Shown here piece after piece: positions 8,430 through 15,223 of a stretch of 27,815 nt of DNA (positions are counted from its first letter, which is position 1; every line of letters starts with the position of its first letter). A program made the translations under genes and the position numbers. The DNA is from a virus. The notes beneath the pieces are model-generated. The model did not search any database, was not told the DNA's origin, and worked only from the letters and a program-made list of their open reading frames with translations. The stretch covers positions 1 to 27,815 of IMG/VR virus record IMGVR_UViG_3300042476_000283. One strand, given 5' to 3'.

Positions 8430-9011
8430 ATGTTAAAACCAGAAGAACATACTATACTAGACTTTGTACAAGTTTATAAAAAAGTAATTACCAAAGAACA
8501 ATGTTCATTCGTAATTAAAAAAACAGATGAATTTCATTGGTTGCCACATCAATGGTCCGGCTACAATAAGCTATCGGAAGCACCAAAATCAGAGGAAAAT
8601 TGTGATAGGACTGAACTTTTCGGAATGACAAGATTATTAATATCTGGATTTGTTAAGAATGCAATTGATGAATATAAAAAATATGTTATCAAAACATTAG
8701 GAACCAATTTTAACATTAATGGTATAACTATACCTGAAATCAACAGATACAGAGAAGGTAAGGGAATGGCAGAACACGTAGACCATATCACTAGTATTTT
8801 TGACGGGGAAACTAAGGGAATACCCACACTGAGTGTGGTTGGGTTGTTAAATGATGAGTTTCAAGGTGGCGAGTTTAAATTTTGGGATAAATATGATATG
8901 AATTTAGAAATAGGAGACATATTAGTGTTTCCTAGTAATTTTCTATACAACCACCAGGTAAACAAGGTCACCCGGGGTATAAGATATTCTTTTGTGTCTT
9001 GGATTTACTAA
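8430..9011 (+). CDS. 2-oxoglutarate/Fe(II)-dependent oxygenase (prolyl-hydroxylase type)
   Basis: The 193-residue protein carries H116 and D118 (AEHVDH), distal H175 (YNHQV) and R185 (TRGIRYSF), with F-Q-G-G-E-F-K-F and GDILVFPSN between them. This order is typical of the 2OG-FeII_Oxy_3 type. An upstream TTG at 8412 is in frame, but ATG 8430 is preferred: it has GGAG seven bases upstream and leaves a 2-nt gap after the previous stop, so the two oxygenases are probably co-translated. Their limited similarity indicates different substrates rather than a recent duplication. Confidence 0.8.
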   Translation: MLKPEEHTILDFVQVYKKVITKEQCSFVIKKTDEFHWLPHQWSGYNKLSEAPKSEENCDRTELFGMTRLLISGFVKNAIDEYKKYVIKTLGTNFNINGITIPEINRYREGKGMAEHVDHITSIFDGETKGIPTLSVVGLLNDEFQGGEFKFWDKYDMNLEIGDILVFPSNFLYNHQVNKVTRGIRYSFVSWIY

Positions 9012-9012
9012 T

Positions 9013-9020
9013 GATAAATA
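9013..9020 (+). promoter_or_regulatory. T4-type late promoter box (GATAAATA)
   Basis: GATAAATA lies 27 nt before the subtilase ATG, with a Shine-Dalgarno AGGA in between, matching the geometry of T4 late promoters (TATAAATA at -10, no -35). This implies late expression by a gp55-like sigma factor, which is not in this window. Confidence 0.55.
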
Positions 9021-9047
9021 CTAGATACAACTAACAGGAATTACCAT

Positions 9048-10628
9048 ATGAAATATTTAATAGATTTTAAAAACGACACGGCTGAAGCAACAATTCAGCA
9101 ATATTTTACTGATAATACTATTACTGTCATTAGACAGTTTGATAAATTGGGATTAGTTTATGAGGTGTCTACTGATTCTATCCCACCTACTACTGATATC
9201 ATTGAATATGTTATCAATGATGAGGAAGCACCTATAAAACTTTTAAGTCGTGAAACGGTCGATTTTGATCCTGAAGTTGATTCAAATTGGTGGAAACTTG
9301 CAGTATTAGATTTACACGTTTATGATAAGCCAACTATAACACATAAATTAAATGAACATTATATTAGTGTATATGTTGTAGATAGCGGAATTACTGCGGA
9401 TCATCCTGAATTTGTTGGAGTTAATGTAGAAAATGTTTATAGCTATGATGGTACATTTAATGACATTAACGGTCACGGTACTGCTATATCTAGTATAATA
9501 GGTGGTAATACTTGTTCATTAGCTAATACAGACATAAAAGTTGTAAAAATATTTGGAGAAACACCTACTCGTCAAAGTCATTTACTTGCGGCTTTTGATG
9601 CTATTATTTCTCATAAATCTGCAAATCCTTTCCGATCAGTAGTTAATTTAAGTTGGGCTATTGATAAAAATGAGTTTATTGAATCTAAAATTCAAAAATT
9701 GCTTGATAATAAGATTATAGTTGTATGTTCTGCAGGTAATGCAGGAATACCAATTCCCAATGTTACTCCATCATCGATGCCCGATGTGGTAACAGTTGGC
9801 GCATATAACCATGACTTTGAACCATGTGATTTTTCTAACTATACAAGTAGTGGAATTGCAGTAACAGGTGGAACTGTTAACTATGGTGCAATCGATGTGT
9901 GGGCTCCGGGTGTTGGTATTATGGCAGCCAACAAAGATGGTTCTTATCATATTGTATCCGGAACTAGTATTTCGTCTGCTATCCATAGCTCTGCTGTAGC
10001 ATTTCAAATTGGGTTAGAATTTAGTGTAAGTGACCCTAATCAATATTTAAGTTCAGTACGTTATAATGAAGTAATAAACATTCCTAATCTTGATAAATTA
10101 CACGCCGGCTGGAGAGAACATATATTAACACTAGAAGGTAACTATGTAAATTCAACTAATAGGATAACATCAATAATGTCTAAACCTGAAGTACTTCAGA
10201 TTATAGCATTTGATCTATACGAAACAAAAACAGTGGGACAGCCAATTGGTGAAGTTGTATTTTTGAATATGTTCATTGAGTCATATAACCTAGAACAGCC
10301 ACTTCCTACAGGTTTACAATTTATTGATGGATTTATTGATGGAGTAGTTGATTCCAATTATTTAGAAGGTCAAGACTACAAATTATTCTCTACAAGATGT
10401 AATTTTACAACTATTTTAGGAGAAACTGGATTTAGTGAAATACGCTTATTAATTAAAAAAGATAGTGAGTTTGATGTTACATTGTTAGACGATCCTGAAG
10501 TTGTTGTACATTTACAAGCAGGCCCGAACTGTCCTAACGGCTTTGCATGTTTCACCGACTGCACCGCTCCACAGAAAGGTGTGCAGTGCCGGTGGCCAGG
10601 TTTTCCTAACGTATGCGCCTGCTTTTGA
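9048..10628 (+). CDS. Subtilisin-like serine protease (S8) with Cys-rich C-terminal tail
   Basis: The 526-residue protein has a complete S8 catalytic set: D112 (VVDSG), H143 (GHGT), oxyanion N231 (SAGN) and nucleophile S307 (SGTSISSA). The usual Pro four residues after the Ser is Ala here. Residues 1-85 look like an N-terminal prodomain; there is no obvious signal peptide. A C-terminal domain (about 340-490) precedes a 33-residue tail with six Cys spaced C-x5-C-x3-C-x8-C-x8-C-x-C, ending in Phe. The tail DNA is 57% GC (63 of 110 bases, 10521-10630), whereas the preceding part is near 30%. A late-type box lies upstream. Possible roles are virion maturation, cleavage of host proteins or processing of the tail itself; none is shown. 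Confidence 0.87.
   Translation: MKYLIDFKNDTAEATIQQYFTDNTITVIRQFDKLGLVYEVSTDSIPPTTDIIEYVINDEEAPIKLLSRETVDFDPEVDSNWWKLAVLDLHVYDKPTITHKLNEHYISVYVVDSGITADHPEFVGVNVENVYSYDGTFNDINGHGTAISSIIGGNTCSLANTDIKVVKIFGETPTRQSHLLAAFDAIISHKSANPFRSVVNLSWAIDKNEFIESKIQKLLDNKIIVVCSAGNAGIPIPNVTPSSMPDVVTVGAYNHDFEPCDFSNYTSSGIAVTGGTVNYGAIDVWAPGVGIMAANKDGSYHIVSGTSISSAIHSSAVAFQIGLEFSVSDPNQYLSSVRYNEVINIPNLDKLHAGWREHILTLEGNYVNSTNRITSIMSKPEVLQIIAFDLYETKTVGQPIGEVVFLNMFIESYNLEQPLPTGLQFIDGFIDGVVDSNYLEGQDYKLFSTRCNFTTILGETGFSEIRLLIKKDSEFDVTLLDDPEVVVHLQAGPNCPNGFACFTDCTAPQKGVQCRWPGFPNVCACF
10554..10593 (+). other. Hairpin-forming inverted repeat inside the Cys-rich tail
   Basis: ACCG + ACTGCAC (10554-10564) pairs with GTGCAGT (10581-10587) and CGGT (10590-10593), with a 2-nt bulge and a 16-nt loop. 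It is coding, and lies in the GC-rich terminal stretch that differs from the rest of the gene. Confidence 0.5.
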
Positions 10629-10655
10629 CCGCCCCCTAATAGGAAGTTAATAATT

Positions 10656-10859
10656 ATGAATTTTACAGACAAAATTAAAGAACAACTTAAGCGTGGCCGT
10701 GATATTGTTTTTGTTGATACTGAATTAGCACAAGAACGTATTGCTATATGTAGTTCATGTGAATATTTATCCGGACTGCGTAATTGTAAAAAATGCGGTT
10801 GTTTTGTTGACGCTAAAACAAAATTAAAAGGTGCTAGCTGTCCAATAGGTAAATGGTAA
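10656..10859 (+). CDS. Small zinc-ribbon-like protein (DUF6171-like)
   Basis: The 67-residue protein has C-S-S-C at about 32-35, then C-K-K-C-G-C, and a terminal S-C-P-I-G-K-W. This Cys spacing and the C-P-x-x-K-W ending resemble the small DUF6171-like phage proteins and suggest one bound zinc. The N-terminal 30 residues are helical and basic. AGGAAG lies nine bases before the ATG. Its TAA (10857-10859) directly abuts the next ATG (10860), so it is probably co-translated with the PP-loop ATPase. Function is unknown. Confidence 0.75.
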   Translation: MNFTDKIKEQLKRGRDIVFVDTELAQERIAICSSCEYLSGLRNCKKCGCFVDAKTKLKGASCPIGKW

Positions 10860-11756
10860 ATGTATTGGATACCGGAGATCAATGATAGTAAAATTAAGGC
10901 TCTGTCATTTAAGAACGCTATCTTTTCTAAAAGAGCACCGATCGATATTGCAGTAGATGCAGTAAAAAGAATAACAGAACGATATCCCCCACCTTATACA
11001 TTATTTGCATCTGGTGGTGTGGATAGTCAGTCATGCATATATGCTTGGCTTAAATCAGGGGTAGATTTTAAGGTTGTGTTTGTTAAATATGAAAATGATT
11101 TTAATGAGCATGATTTTGTAGAATTACAGCTTTTCAAAGAAAAATATAATTTTGATTTGGAAATTTTAAATTTTAACGTAATACCCTTTTTAACCACACA
11201 ACTAGAGAAATACGCAATTAATTATAATTGTATATCACCTATGTTATGTACTCACTTTGCTATGTCAGAAATGGTCAAAGATGGTACTGTAATTTTTAGT
11301 GGGGTACTTGCTGGTTCCTATATAACTGAACTCAATCTGATAGAAATAGCATGGCTAAATTATACTAAGTTAAGTAAAAGAAATATTATAGGTAACTTCT
11401 TTGGAATAGAAGATCCAGAATTACTTTTTGCCTTTATAGACATATACCAGCGTGTTCACAAACAAATAGTAAACGATCCAAATATAGATAAGTCAATCAA
11501 CATATATAACCGACCTTTATATGATTATAAAATAAAATATTTGACGTATCAAGAAGGTGGGTTCCCAGTAATACCTCAAGAAATTAAACTCAGTGGTTTT
11601 GAAAAAATAAAAGATTATTGCGACATACATTTTCCAATCACACCCAAAGAACGTTTAATGTATACGACTCAATTTAGCAAAAGAGCGTTTGAAATAAAAT
11701 TTAGATACCCTTGGATTGGTAAGGTTAATTCAGAACAAATAAAAATAATATATTAG
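10860..11756 (+). CDS. PP-loop ATP pyrophosphatase (asparagine-synthetase/N-type family)
   Basis: The 298-residue protein carries the PP-loop signature SGGVDS at 51-56, after a predicted beta strand (Y-T-L-F-A). PP-loop enzymes adenylate a substrate carbonyl or thiol and release pyrophosphate; members include asparagine synthetase, NAD synthetase, tRNA-modifying and 7-deazaguanine enzymes. There is no glutaminase domain and no QueC-like C-terminal zinc cluster, so an exact reaction cannot be given. It directly abuts the zinc-ribbon gene and precedes a third oxygenase. It may act on a nucleotide, tRNA or peptide substrate together with its neighbours, but that is speculative. Confidence 0.75.
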   Translation: MYWIPEINDSKIKALSFKNAIFSKRAPIDIAVDAVKRITERYPPPYTLFASGGVDSQSCIYAWLKSGVDFKVVFVKYENDFNEHDFVELQLFKEKYNFDLEILNFNVIPFLTTQLEKYAINYNCISPMLCTHFAMSEMVKDGTVIFSGVLAGSYITELNLIEIAWLNYTKLSKRNIIGNFFGIEDPELLFAFIDIYQRVHKQIVNDPNIDKSINIYNRPLYDYKIKYLTYQEGGFPVIPQEIKLSGFEKIKDYCDIHFPITPKERLMYTTQFSKRAFEIKFRYPWIGKVNSEQIKIIY

Positions 11757-11768
11757 TAATAATAGAAG

Positions 11769-11776
11769 TATAAATA
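11769..11776 (+). promoter_or_regulatory. Perfect T4-type late promoter box (TATAAATA)
   Basis: TATAAATA is an exact match to the T4 late consensus and lies seven bases before ATG 11784. With T4 geometry, transcription would begin about two bases before the ATG, giving an almost leaderless mRNA. No good Shine-Dalgarno is seen. Confidence 0.6.
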
Positions 11777-11783
11777 CACTACT

Positions 11784-12413
11784 ATGAAAAAAATTCCAGC
11801 ATTTAATATACCATTTTATGAATTTACGGCTGACGAGCAACTAACAACTAAAACACTAGAGTTAGCACAACGTCAACAATATACTGCAAATATGACAAAT
11901 AAATCGAATTTTCAAGAATTAATAAAAAGTAAAGAATTAGTTACTTGGTTTAATTCGTGTATACTAGAAACTAAAAATGATTTGTATAAAGACTCTTTGT
12001 TTGATATAAAGGTAAGTGATGCATGGTATAACAAATCGTCATATACTGAAAAACATCATATACATGCACATCCAAATTCTGTACTTAGCGGAATATTTTA
12101 TTTAACAACCCATACTAAAAAAGCTAAAACTAAATTTTATTTTCCTAACCCATTCTATCATATGGATTTTAGCAATATAATATATTCGGGTGAACATTTT
12201 ATAACTTCCGAAAAATTTATAATAACTGAAGTGCAACCAGTTGCAGGCAAGTTGATTATTTTCCCTTCTAATATTCGACATGATGTTGAAACTAATATTA
12301 CTAGGGATGATAGATATTCTATAGCATTTAATTCATTCTTTTCTGGAATTATAGGAAAAAAAGATTCTTCTACAATGTTACATATTACTGTGCAATATCC
12401 GGATTTAGAATAA
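11784..12413 (+). CDS. 2-oxoglutarate/Fe(II) oxygenase of the TIGR02466 / 2OG-FeII_Oxy_5 type
   Basis: The 209-residue protein shows the pattern of this phage-rich family: D-A-W-Y-N, then H-I-H-A-H-P-N-S (H94, H96), then LSGIFYLTT, GKLIIFPSN, distal H166 (IRHDVE) and R177 (DRYSIAFNSF). The first metal-ligand motif has His rather than Asp, as in other members as I recall them. It is the third, structurally distinct oxygenase within 5 kb. Start is the ATG just after the late box, with no strong ribosome-binding site, so leaderless translation is possible. Substrate is unknown. Confidence 0.75.
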   Translation: MKKIPAFNIPFYEFTADEQLTTKTLELAQRQQYTANMTNKSNFQELIKSKELVTWFNSCILETKNDLYKDSLFDIKVSDAWYNKSSYTEKHHIHAHPNSVLSGIFYLTTHTKKAKTKFYFPNPFYHMDFSNIIYSGEHFITSEKFIITEVQPVAGKLIIFPSNIRHDVETNITRDDRYSIAFNSFFSGIIGKKDSSTMLHITVQYPDLE

Positions 12414-12495
12414 ACTATCCAAATAGACTTACTTTTTGTGTAAACAAATAGTATACTTTGCTACATGAACTATTTTATTGGGTTGTAGTTAGCTC

Positions 12496-12503
12496 AATAA
12501 ATA
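12496..12503 (+). promoter_or_regulatory. Late-type box (AATAAATA) upstream of the porin
   Basis: AATAAATA followed by CTATT lies 47 nt before the porin ATG. It fits a relaxed T4 late consensus. A weak sigma-70 alternative (TATACT at 12452-12457, poor -35) lies further upstream. The gap 12414-12550 holds nothing else I recognise. Confidence 0.4.
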
Positions 12504-12550
12504 CTATTCTAACTTGTTGAAAAACAGTTTTATTTTAAAAGGAAAATCTT

Positions 12551-13432
12551 ATGAAAAAAATCGCATTAGCGACATTATTGGCCGCAACAACAATGGTTGC
12601 ATCAGCACAAGTATCAATCTCTGGTAAAGTTGCTGAGTTTGTAGATAGCACCAAAACTGGTGTGGTTCGCACAACTAGCATTGCCGGTGAGCCAACAAAC
12701 AACATCGCAATTTCTGCTACAGAAAATTTAGGCGGTGGATTGAAGGCACGTGTTGTTGTTGAAACAAGTATCGGTGCAAACACTATCAATGGCAATGGCA
12801 CACAATTAGGTGATCGTCAAAGCACAATTGGTGTAGCATCTAAATCTGTTTCAGTTGATATCGGCCGCAATGTTCATAGCCATTTCTTAGCAATCACAAA
12901 CAACGATACTTTCGGTACATTGTTTGGTAGTGTTGCAGGTGATGTTCACAATCTACGTAATCTACGTTTAGGTGATTCAGTGTTCGTTAACGTAACTCCT
13001 GTTAAAAACTTAGCAGTTGCTTATGAGCGTTCACAAACTATTGTAGGACAAGAAGCTACTGTAGTTGCTGGCTCTACGACATTATTGGGCGTAGGTGCAA
13101 CAGTCGCTCGTTTTGAGCAAGGTACTGAAAAGAGTACTGTTGTCGGTCTAAGCACTAAGTTATTTGGTAACAAAATTACTTATACTCATAGTGATGACCA
13201 AGGTGCTACTAATAGCAAAGGTGACTTGATTGGTGTCTCACGTGACATCGGTTCTATCACTGCTAAGGCAAGTTATGGTACCACAAACACTGATGTTAAA
13301 GCATACGCACTAGGTGCTGATTATAATTTCAGCAAGCGTACTGCGTTGACTGTTGCATATCGCAATGTCAACAAGACAGGTTCAGCACATGATGTTGAGC
13401 AAGTGGGTGTAGGTTTGACACATCGTTTCTGA
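12551..13432 (+). CDS. Gram-negative outer-membrane porin (Burkholderiales type)
   Basis: The 293-residue protein begins with a classic signal peptide (MKKIALATLLAATTMVASAQ, cleavage after A-S-A). It ends in L-T-H-R-F with the terminal Phe recognised by the BAM machinery. Family signatures are ENLGGGLKARVVVET, an R-Q-S-T-I-G-V stretch followed by DIGR, and Y-N-F-S-K-R-T-A-L-T-V-A-Y near the end; these match betaproteobacterial general porins, although those are usually 350-400 residues. The shortening suggests missing loops or fewer strands. AAAAGGAAAA precedes the ATG and an intrinsic terminator follows, so it is a single-gene unit. Phage porins are known: lambdoid phage PA-2 encodes an outer-membrane porin that replaces the host's. 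Receptor masking, nutrient uptake or envelope change are possible roles. Confidence 0.88.
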   Translation: MKKIALATLLAATTMVASAQVSISGKVAEFVDSTKTGVVRTTSIAGEPTNNIAISATENLGGGLKARVVVETSIGANTINGNGTQLGDRQSTIGVASKSVSVDIGRNVHSHFLAITNNDTFGTLFGSVAGDVHNLRNLRLGDSVFVNVTPVKNLAVAYERSQTIVGQEATVVAGSTTLLGVGATVARFEQGTEKSTVVGLSTKLFGNKITYTHSDDQGATNSKGDLIGVSRDIGSITAKASYGTTNTDVKAYALGADYNFSKRTALTVAYRNVNKTGSAHDVEQVGVGLTHRF

Positions 13433-13450
13433 TAAGATCGACCTCAACAA

Positions 13451-13471
13451 AAGGCTCTTCGGAGCCTTTTT
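13451..13471 (+). terminator. Intrinsic terminator after the porin
   Basis: GGCTC-TTCG-GAGCC (13453-13466) is a short GC stem with a stable UUCG tetraloop, followed by five T and flanked by A on the 5' side. It begins about 20 bases after the porin stop. Confidence 0.9.
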
Positions 13472-13478
13472 CCATGGC

Positions 13479-13507
13479 TTGACAATAAATAGGATATAGT
13501 ATAGAAT
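13479..13507 (+). promoter_or_regulatory. Sigma-70 promoter, cassette series member 1
   Basis: TTGACA (13479-13484), 17-nt spacer beginning ATAAATAGG, and TAGAAT (13502-13507). Predicted transcription start coincides with the next ATG (13513), implying a leaderless message. Confidence 0.7.
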
Positions 13508-13512
13508 ACAAT

Positions 13513-13767
13513 ATGGAAATAAAAACTGCATTAGAAGGTAGCGAAGCATGTGACAAGTTACGCAAAGACTTGTCTAAACTACGCTACAACCCGGATCTCA
13601 ACAAAATGTTGAAGAACATCATATCTATGGTTACTGAACTTTCCAAACTAGAAGTGACTTGTCGCCGTACTCCTAGTAAACATATTTTAGAGACACCTCT
13701 GAAAAACCTAAACGAGTCCATAACACATTTAGAAAAACTAATACTAATTGCTAAACTAGTAGACTAA
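13513..13767 (+). CDS. Small helical phage protein of unknown function (84 aa)
   Basis: The 84-residue product is mostly helical and charged, with leucine/isoleucine heptad-like spacing and two Cys. No catalytic motif is seen. It has its own promoter, and the predicted transcription start lies at the ATG with no Shine-Dalgarno, so it may be read from a leaderless mRNA. A one-base gap separates it from the next ORF. It belongs to the promoter-rich run of small genes, which in T4-like phages usually act early on the host; that is inference. Confidence 0.6.
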   Translation: MEIKTALEGSEACDKLRKDLSKLRYNPDLNKMLKNIISMVTELSKLEVTCRRTPSKHILETPLKNLNESITHLEKLILIAKLVD

Positions 13768-13768
13768 C

Positions 13769-13969
13769 ATGAAATTCATTTTAATATCATTGATCCTTTC
13801 AAATGGCTGGGCTGTCGAATTTGATTCACAGTCTGCCTGTCAAAATGCAGTTCGGGAAATCTATGCACAACGGCTCAATCCTCCAGGGCAACGATTGAAA
13901 GAACTTGAACAAACCATCGACCTACAAGTCAAAGTCTCCAAAGAATACCTTTGCGTGAAAAAAGGTTGA
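13769..13969 (+). CDS. Small protein with short hydrophobic N-terminus (66 aa)
   Basis: MKFILISLILSNGWAVEFDS opens with a short hydrophobic segment that could be a weak signal or membrane anchor, followed by a helical polar part with two Cys (S-A-C-Q-N-A and YLCVKK). It follows the preceding gene by one base and is probably co-transcribed. Its TGA stop (13967-13969) lies inside the TTGACG -35 box of the next promoter. No function recognised. Confidence 0.6.
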   Translation: MKFILISLILSNGWAVEFDSQSACQNAVREIYAQRLNPPGQRLKELEQTIDLQVKVSKEYLCVKKG

Positions 13970-13994
13970 CGATAAATCGGTTTGGTAATATAAT
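13966..13994 (+). promoter_or_regulatory. Sigma-70 promoter, cassette series member 2
   Basis: TTGACG (13966-13971), 17-nt spacer starting ATAAATCGG, perfect TATAAT (13989-13994). About 46 nt around it (13961-14007) are repeated almost exactly at 14431-14477, three mismatches by eye. Confidence 0.85.
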
Positions 13995-14019
13995 CTATAC
14001 ATAGATCAAAGGATTAGTA

Positions 14020-14430
14020 ATGGAATTCAAAGTTGAAGGCAGTCGCCGAAACAAAAAATTCGTAGAAGCATTACTACCCTCTATGTTCAAACAACTGAAA
14101 CTTGAAAATAGTACCAAAGCAGTGGTTATTCGTATTGCCGATGAATGTGGGGACAACAGCGGCATTACGCTAGACCTTTCACAGGCAACAGGATGCTACA
14201 TGGTAGTCATCAAGCCCAATCGCCGACTCAAAGAGATTGGACTGACACTTGCACATGAAATGGTCCATGTCAAGCAAATGGCTAAGGGTACACTAAAGTC
14301 TACAAAAAACGGAACCACTATTTGGGCAGGCAAAAAGTATAGCAAGAAAACTGAATACTTGAGTATGCCTTGGGAAATCGAAGCATTCAGTCGGCAAGAA
14401 CTGATTCTCCGTCGTGCGTTTGAGGAATAA
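14020..14430 (+). CDS. SprT-like zinc metallopeptidase
   Basis: The 136-residue protein has the HExxH motif in LAHEMVHVKQMAKG (about residues 76-80) and a downstream W-E-I-E-A-F whose Glu may be a further ligand or structural residue. Length and layout are those of small SprT-like phage peptidases. SprT/Spartan relatives cleave DNA-bound proteins, so a role in clearing host proteins or DNA-protein crosslinks is plausible but unproven. It is monocistronic, between two nearly identical promoter copies that form direct repeats around it, so it looks like an exchangeable cassette. Confidence 0.72.
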   Translation: MEFKVEGSRRNKKFVEALLPSMFKQLKLENSTKAVVIRIADECGDNSGITLDLSQATGCYMVVIKPNRRLKEIGLTLAHEMVHVKQMAKGTLKSTKNGTTIWAGKKYSKKTEYLSMPWEIEAFSRQELILRRAFEE

Positions 14431-14435
14431 AAAGG

Positions 14436-14464
14436 TTGACAATAAATCGGTTTGGGCATATAAT
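14436..14464 (+). promoter_or_regulatory. Sigma-70 promoter, cassette series member 3
   Basis: TTGACA (14436-14441), 17-nt spacer starting ATAAATCGG, perfect TATAAT (14459-14464). Near-identical to member 2, including the transcribed CTATACATAGAT. Confidence 0.88.
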
Positions 14465-14494
14465 CTATACATAGATTGAAACAAAGGAACTGAA

Positions 14495-14782
14495 ATGACT
14501 AAGCAAGATCACACAATGTACATCTACAAAGCCGACAAGCGCACTAAGTCCGGCGAGCGTATTGTTTCAACTACAGTATGGCGCAACCGTGATGAAGCTG
14601 AAATGAAGCGTGAAGTCCGCGAACTTCAATACGAACTGTATCCAACAAGCAAGGGTTTCCGTATCGAGTTTCACCCTTCTATGATTACAGTCAAGAACCT
14701 CATGACTGGCAAAGATGTTCAGATCGACCGTAACACTCCTTGGGCTTGCAACCCTGCTAGCGAAAGCTACTGGTCAATGTAA
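14495..14782 (+). CDS. Small phage protein of unknown function (95 aa)
   Basis: The 95-residue protein is polar and mixed alpha/beta, with a charged helix (N-R-D-E-A-E-M-K-R-E-V-R-E-L) in the middle. No known motif. AAAGGA precedes the ATG, and the leader sequence AGGAACTGAAATG is shared with the next gene's leader, showing that promoter-leader blocks were copied together. Codons here are more GC-rich than in the accessory block at 8-12 kb. Monocistronic. Confidence 0.65.
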   Translation: MTKQDHTMYIYKADKRTKSGERIVSTTVWRNRDEAEMKREVRELQYELYPTSKGFRIEFHPSMITVKNLMTGKDVQIDRNTPWACNPASESYWSM

Positions 14783-14783
14783 T

Positions 14784-14812
14784 TTGACAATAAATGGACC
14801 TTGTGCTACAAT
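14784..14812 (+). promoter_or_regulatory. Sigma-70 promoter, cassette series member 4
   Basis: TTGACA (14784-14789), 17-nt spacer starting ATAAATGGA, TACAAT (14807-14812). Confidence 0.82.
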
Positions 14813-14845
14813 ACTTGTATTGACACTGAAACATAGGAACTGAAA

Positions 14846-15145
14846 ATGACTCCCCTGACAGAACGCCAAAAAACTCTGATTGTCTCTAACGTTGTTAAAG
14901 CAGTCAAAAACATTGATAATCTGAACAAGACAGGTTACAACTTTGTCTATCAGTGTTCCGGTTTCATCGCACACTATGACCTGTACGGTTTCATTGCAAG
15001 CTACACAGGTCAATCATTGAAGCGTGACCTCATTTCATATGCAGGTCAGAATCAATGGAACAACTTTCGCCCAGGCGAGCGTGACTACGATTACATGATG
15101 GCAAAGAAGGATGTGTACAATCGCATCGTTGCCCAAATCATGTAA
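14846..15145 (+). CDS. Small phage protein of unknown function (99 aa)
   Basis: The 99-residue protein starts MTPLTERQKTLIVSNVVKAV and has aromatic-rich central and C-terminal parts (Y-D-L-Y-G-F, Q-N-Q-W-N-N-F). No catalytic signature and no membrane segment. It has its own promoter and the AGGAACTGAAAATG leader type shared with the previous gene. Function not recognised. Confidence 0.65.
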   Translation: MTPLTERQKTLIVSNVVKAVKNIDNLNKTGYNFVYQCSGFIAHYDLYGFIASYTGQSLKRDLISYAGQNQWNNFRPGERDYDYMMAKKDVYNRIVAQIM

Positions 15146-15152
15146 AATAAAT

Positions 15153-15181
15153 TTGACGACAAATCAAATCTCTGCTAAACT
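15153..15181 (+). promoter_or_regulatory. Sigma-70 promoter, cassette series member 5
   Basis: TTGACG (15153-15158), 17-nt spacer starting ACAAATCAA, weaker -10 TAAACT (15176-15181). Drives the AAA+ ATPase gene. Confidence 0.65.
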
Positions 15182-15223
15182 ACAGTTTCTCTCTTTTAAC
15201 ACACTTTCTTTATAGGATAACAC

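Noticed and set aside
10860-11756. PP-loop gene as QueC or PAPS reductase
   Set aside because: SGGVDS fits any N-type PP-loop enzyme; the QueC C-terminal zinc cysteines and PAPS reductase C-terminal motif were not seen, so only the superfamily is named.
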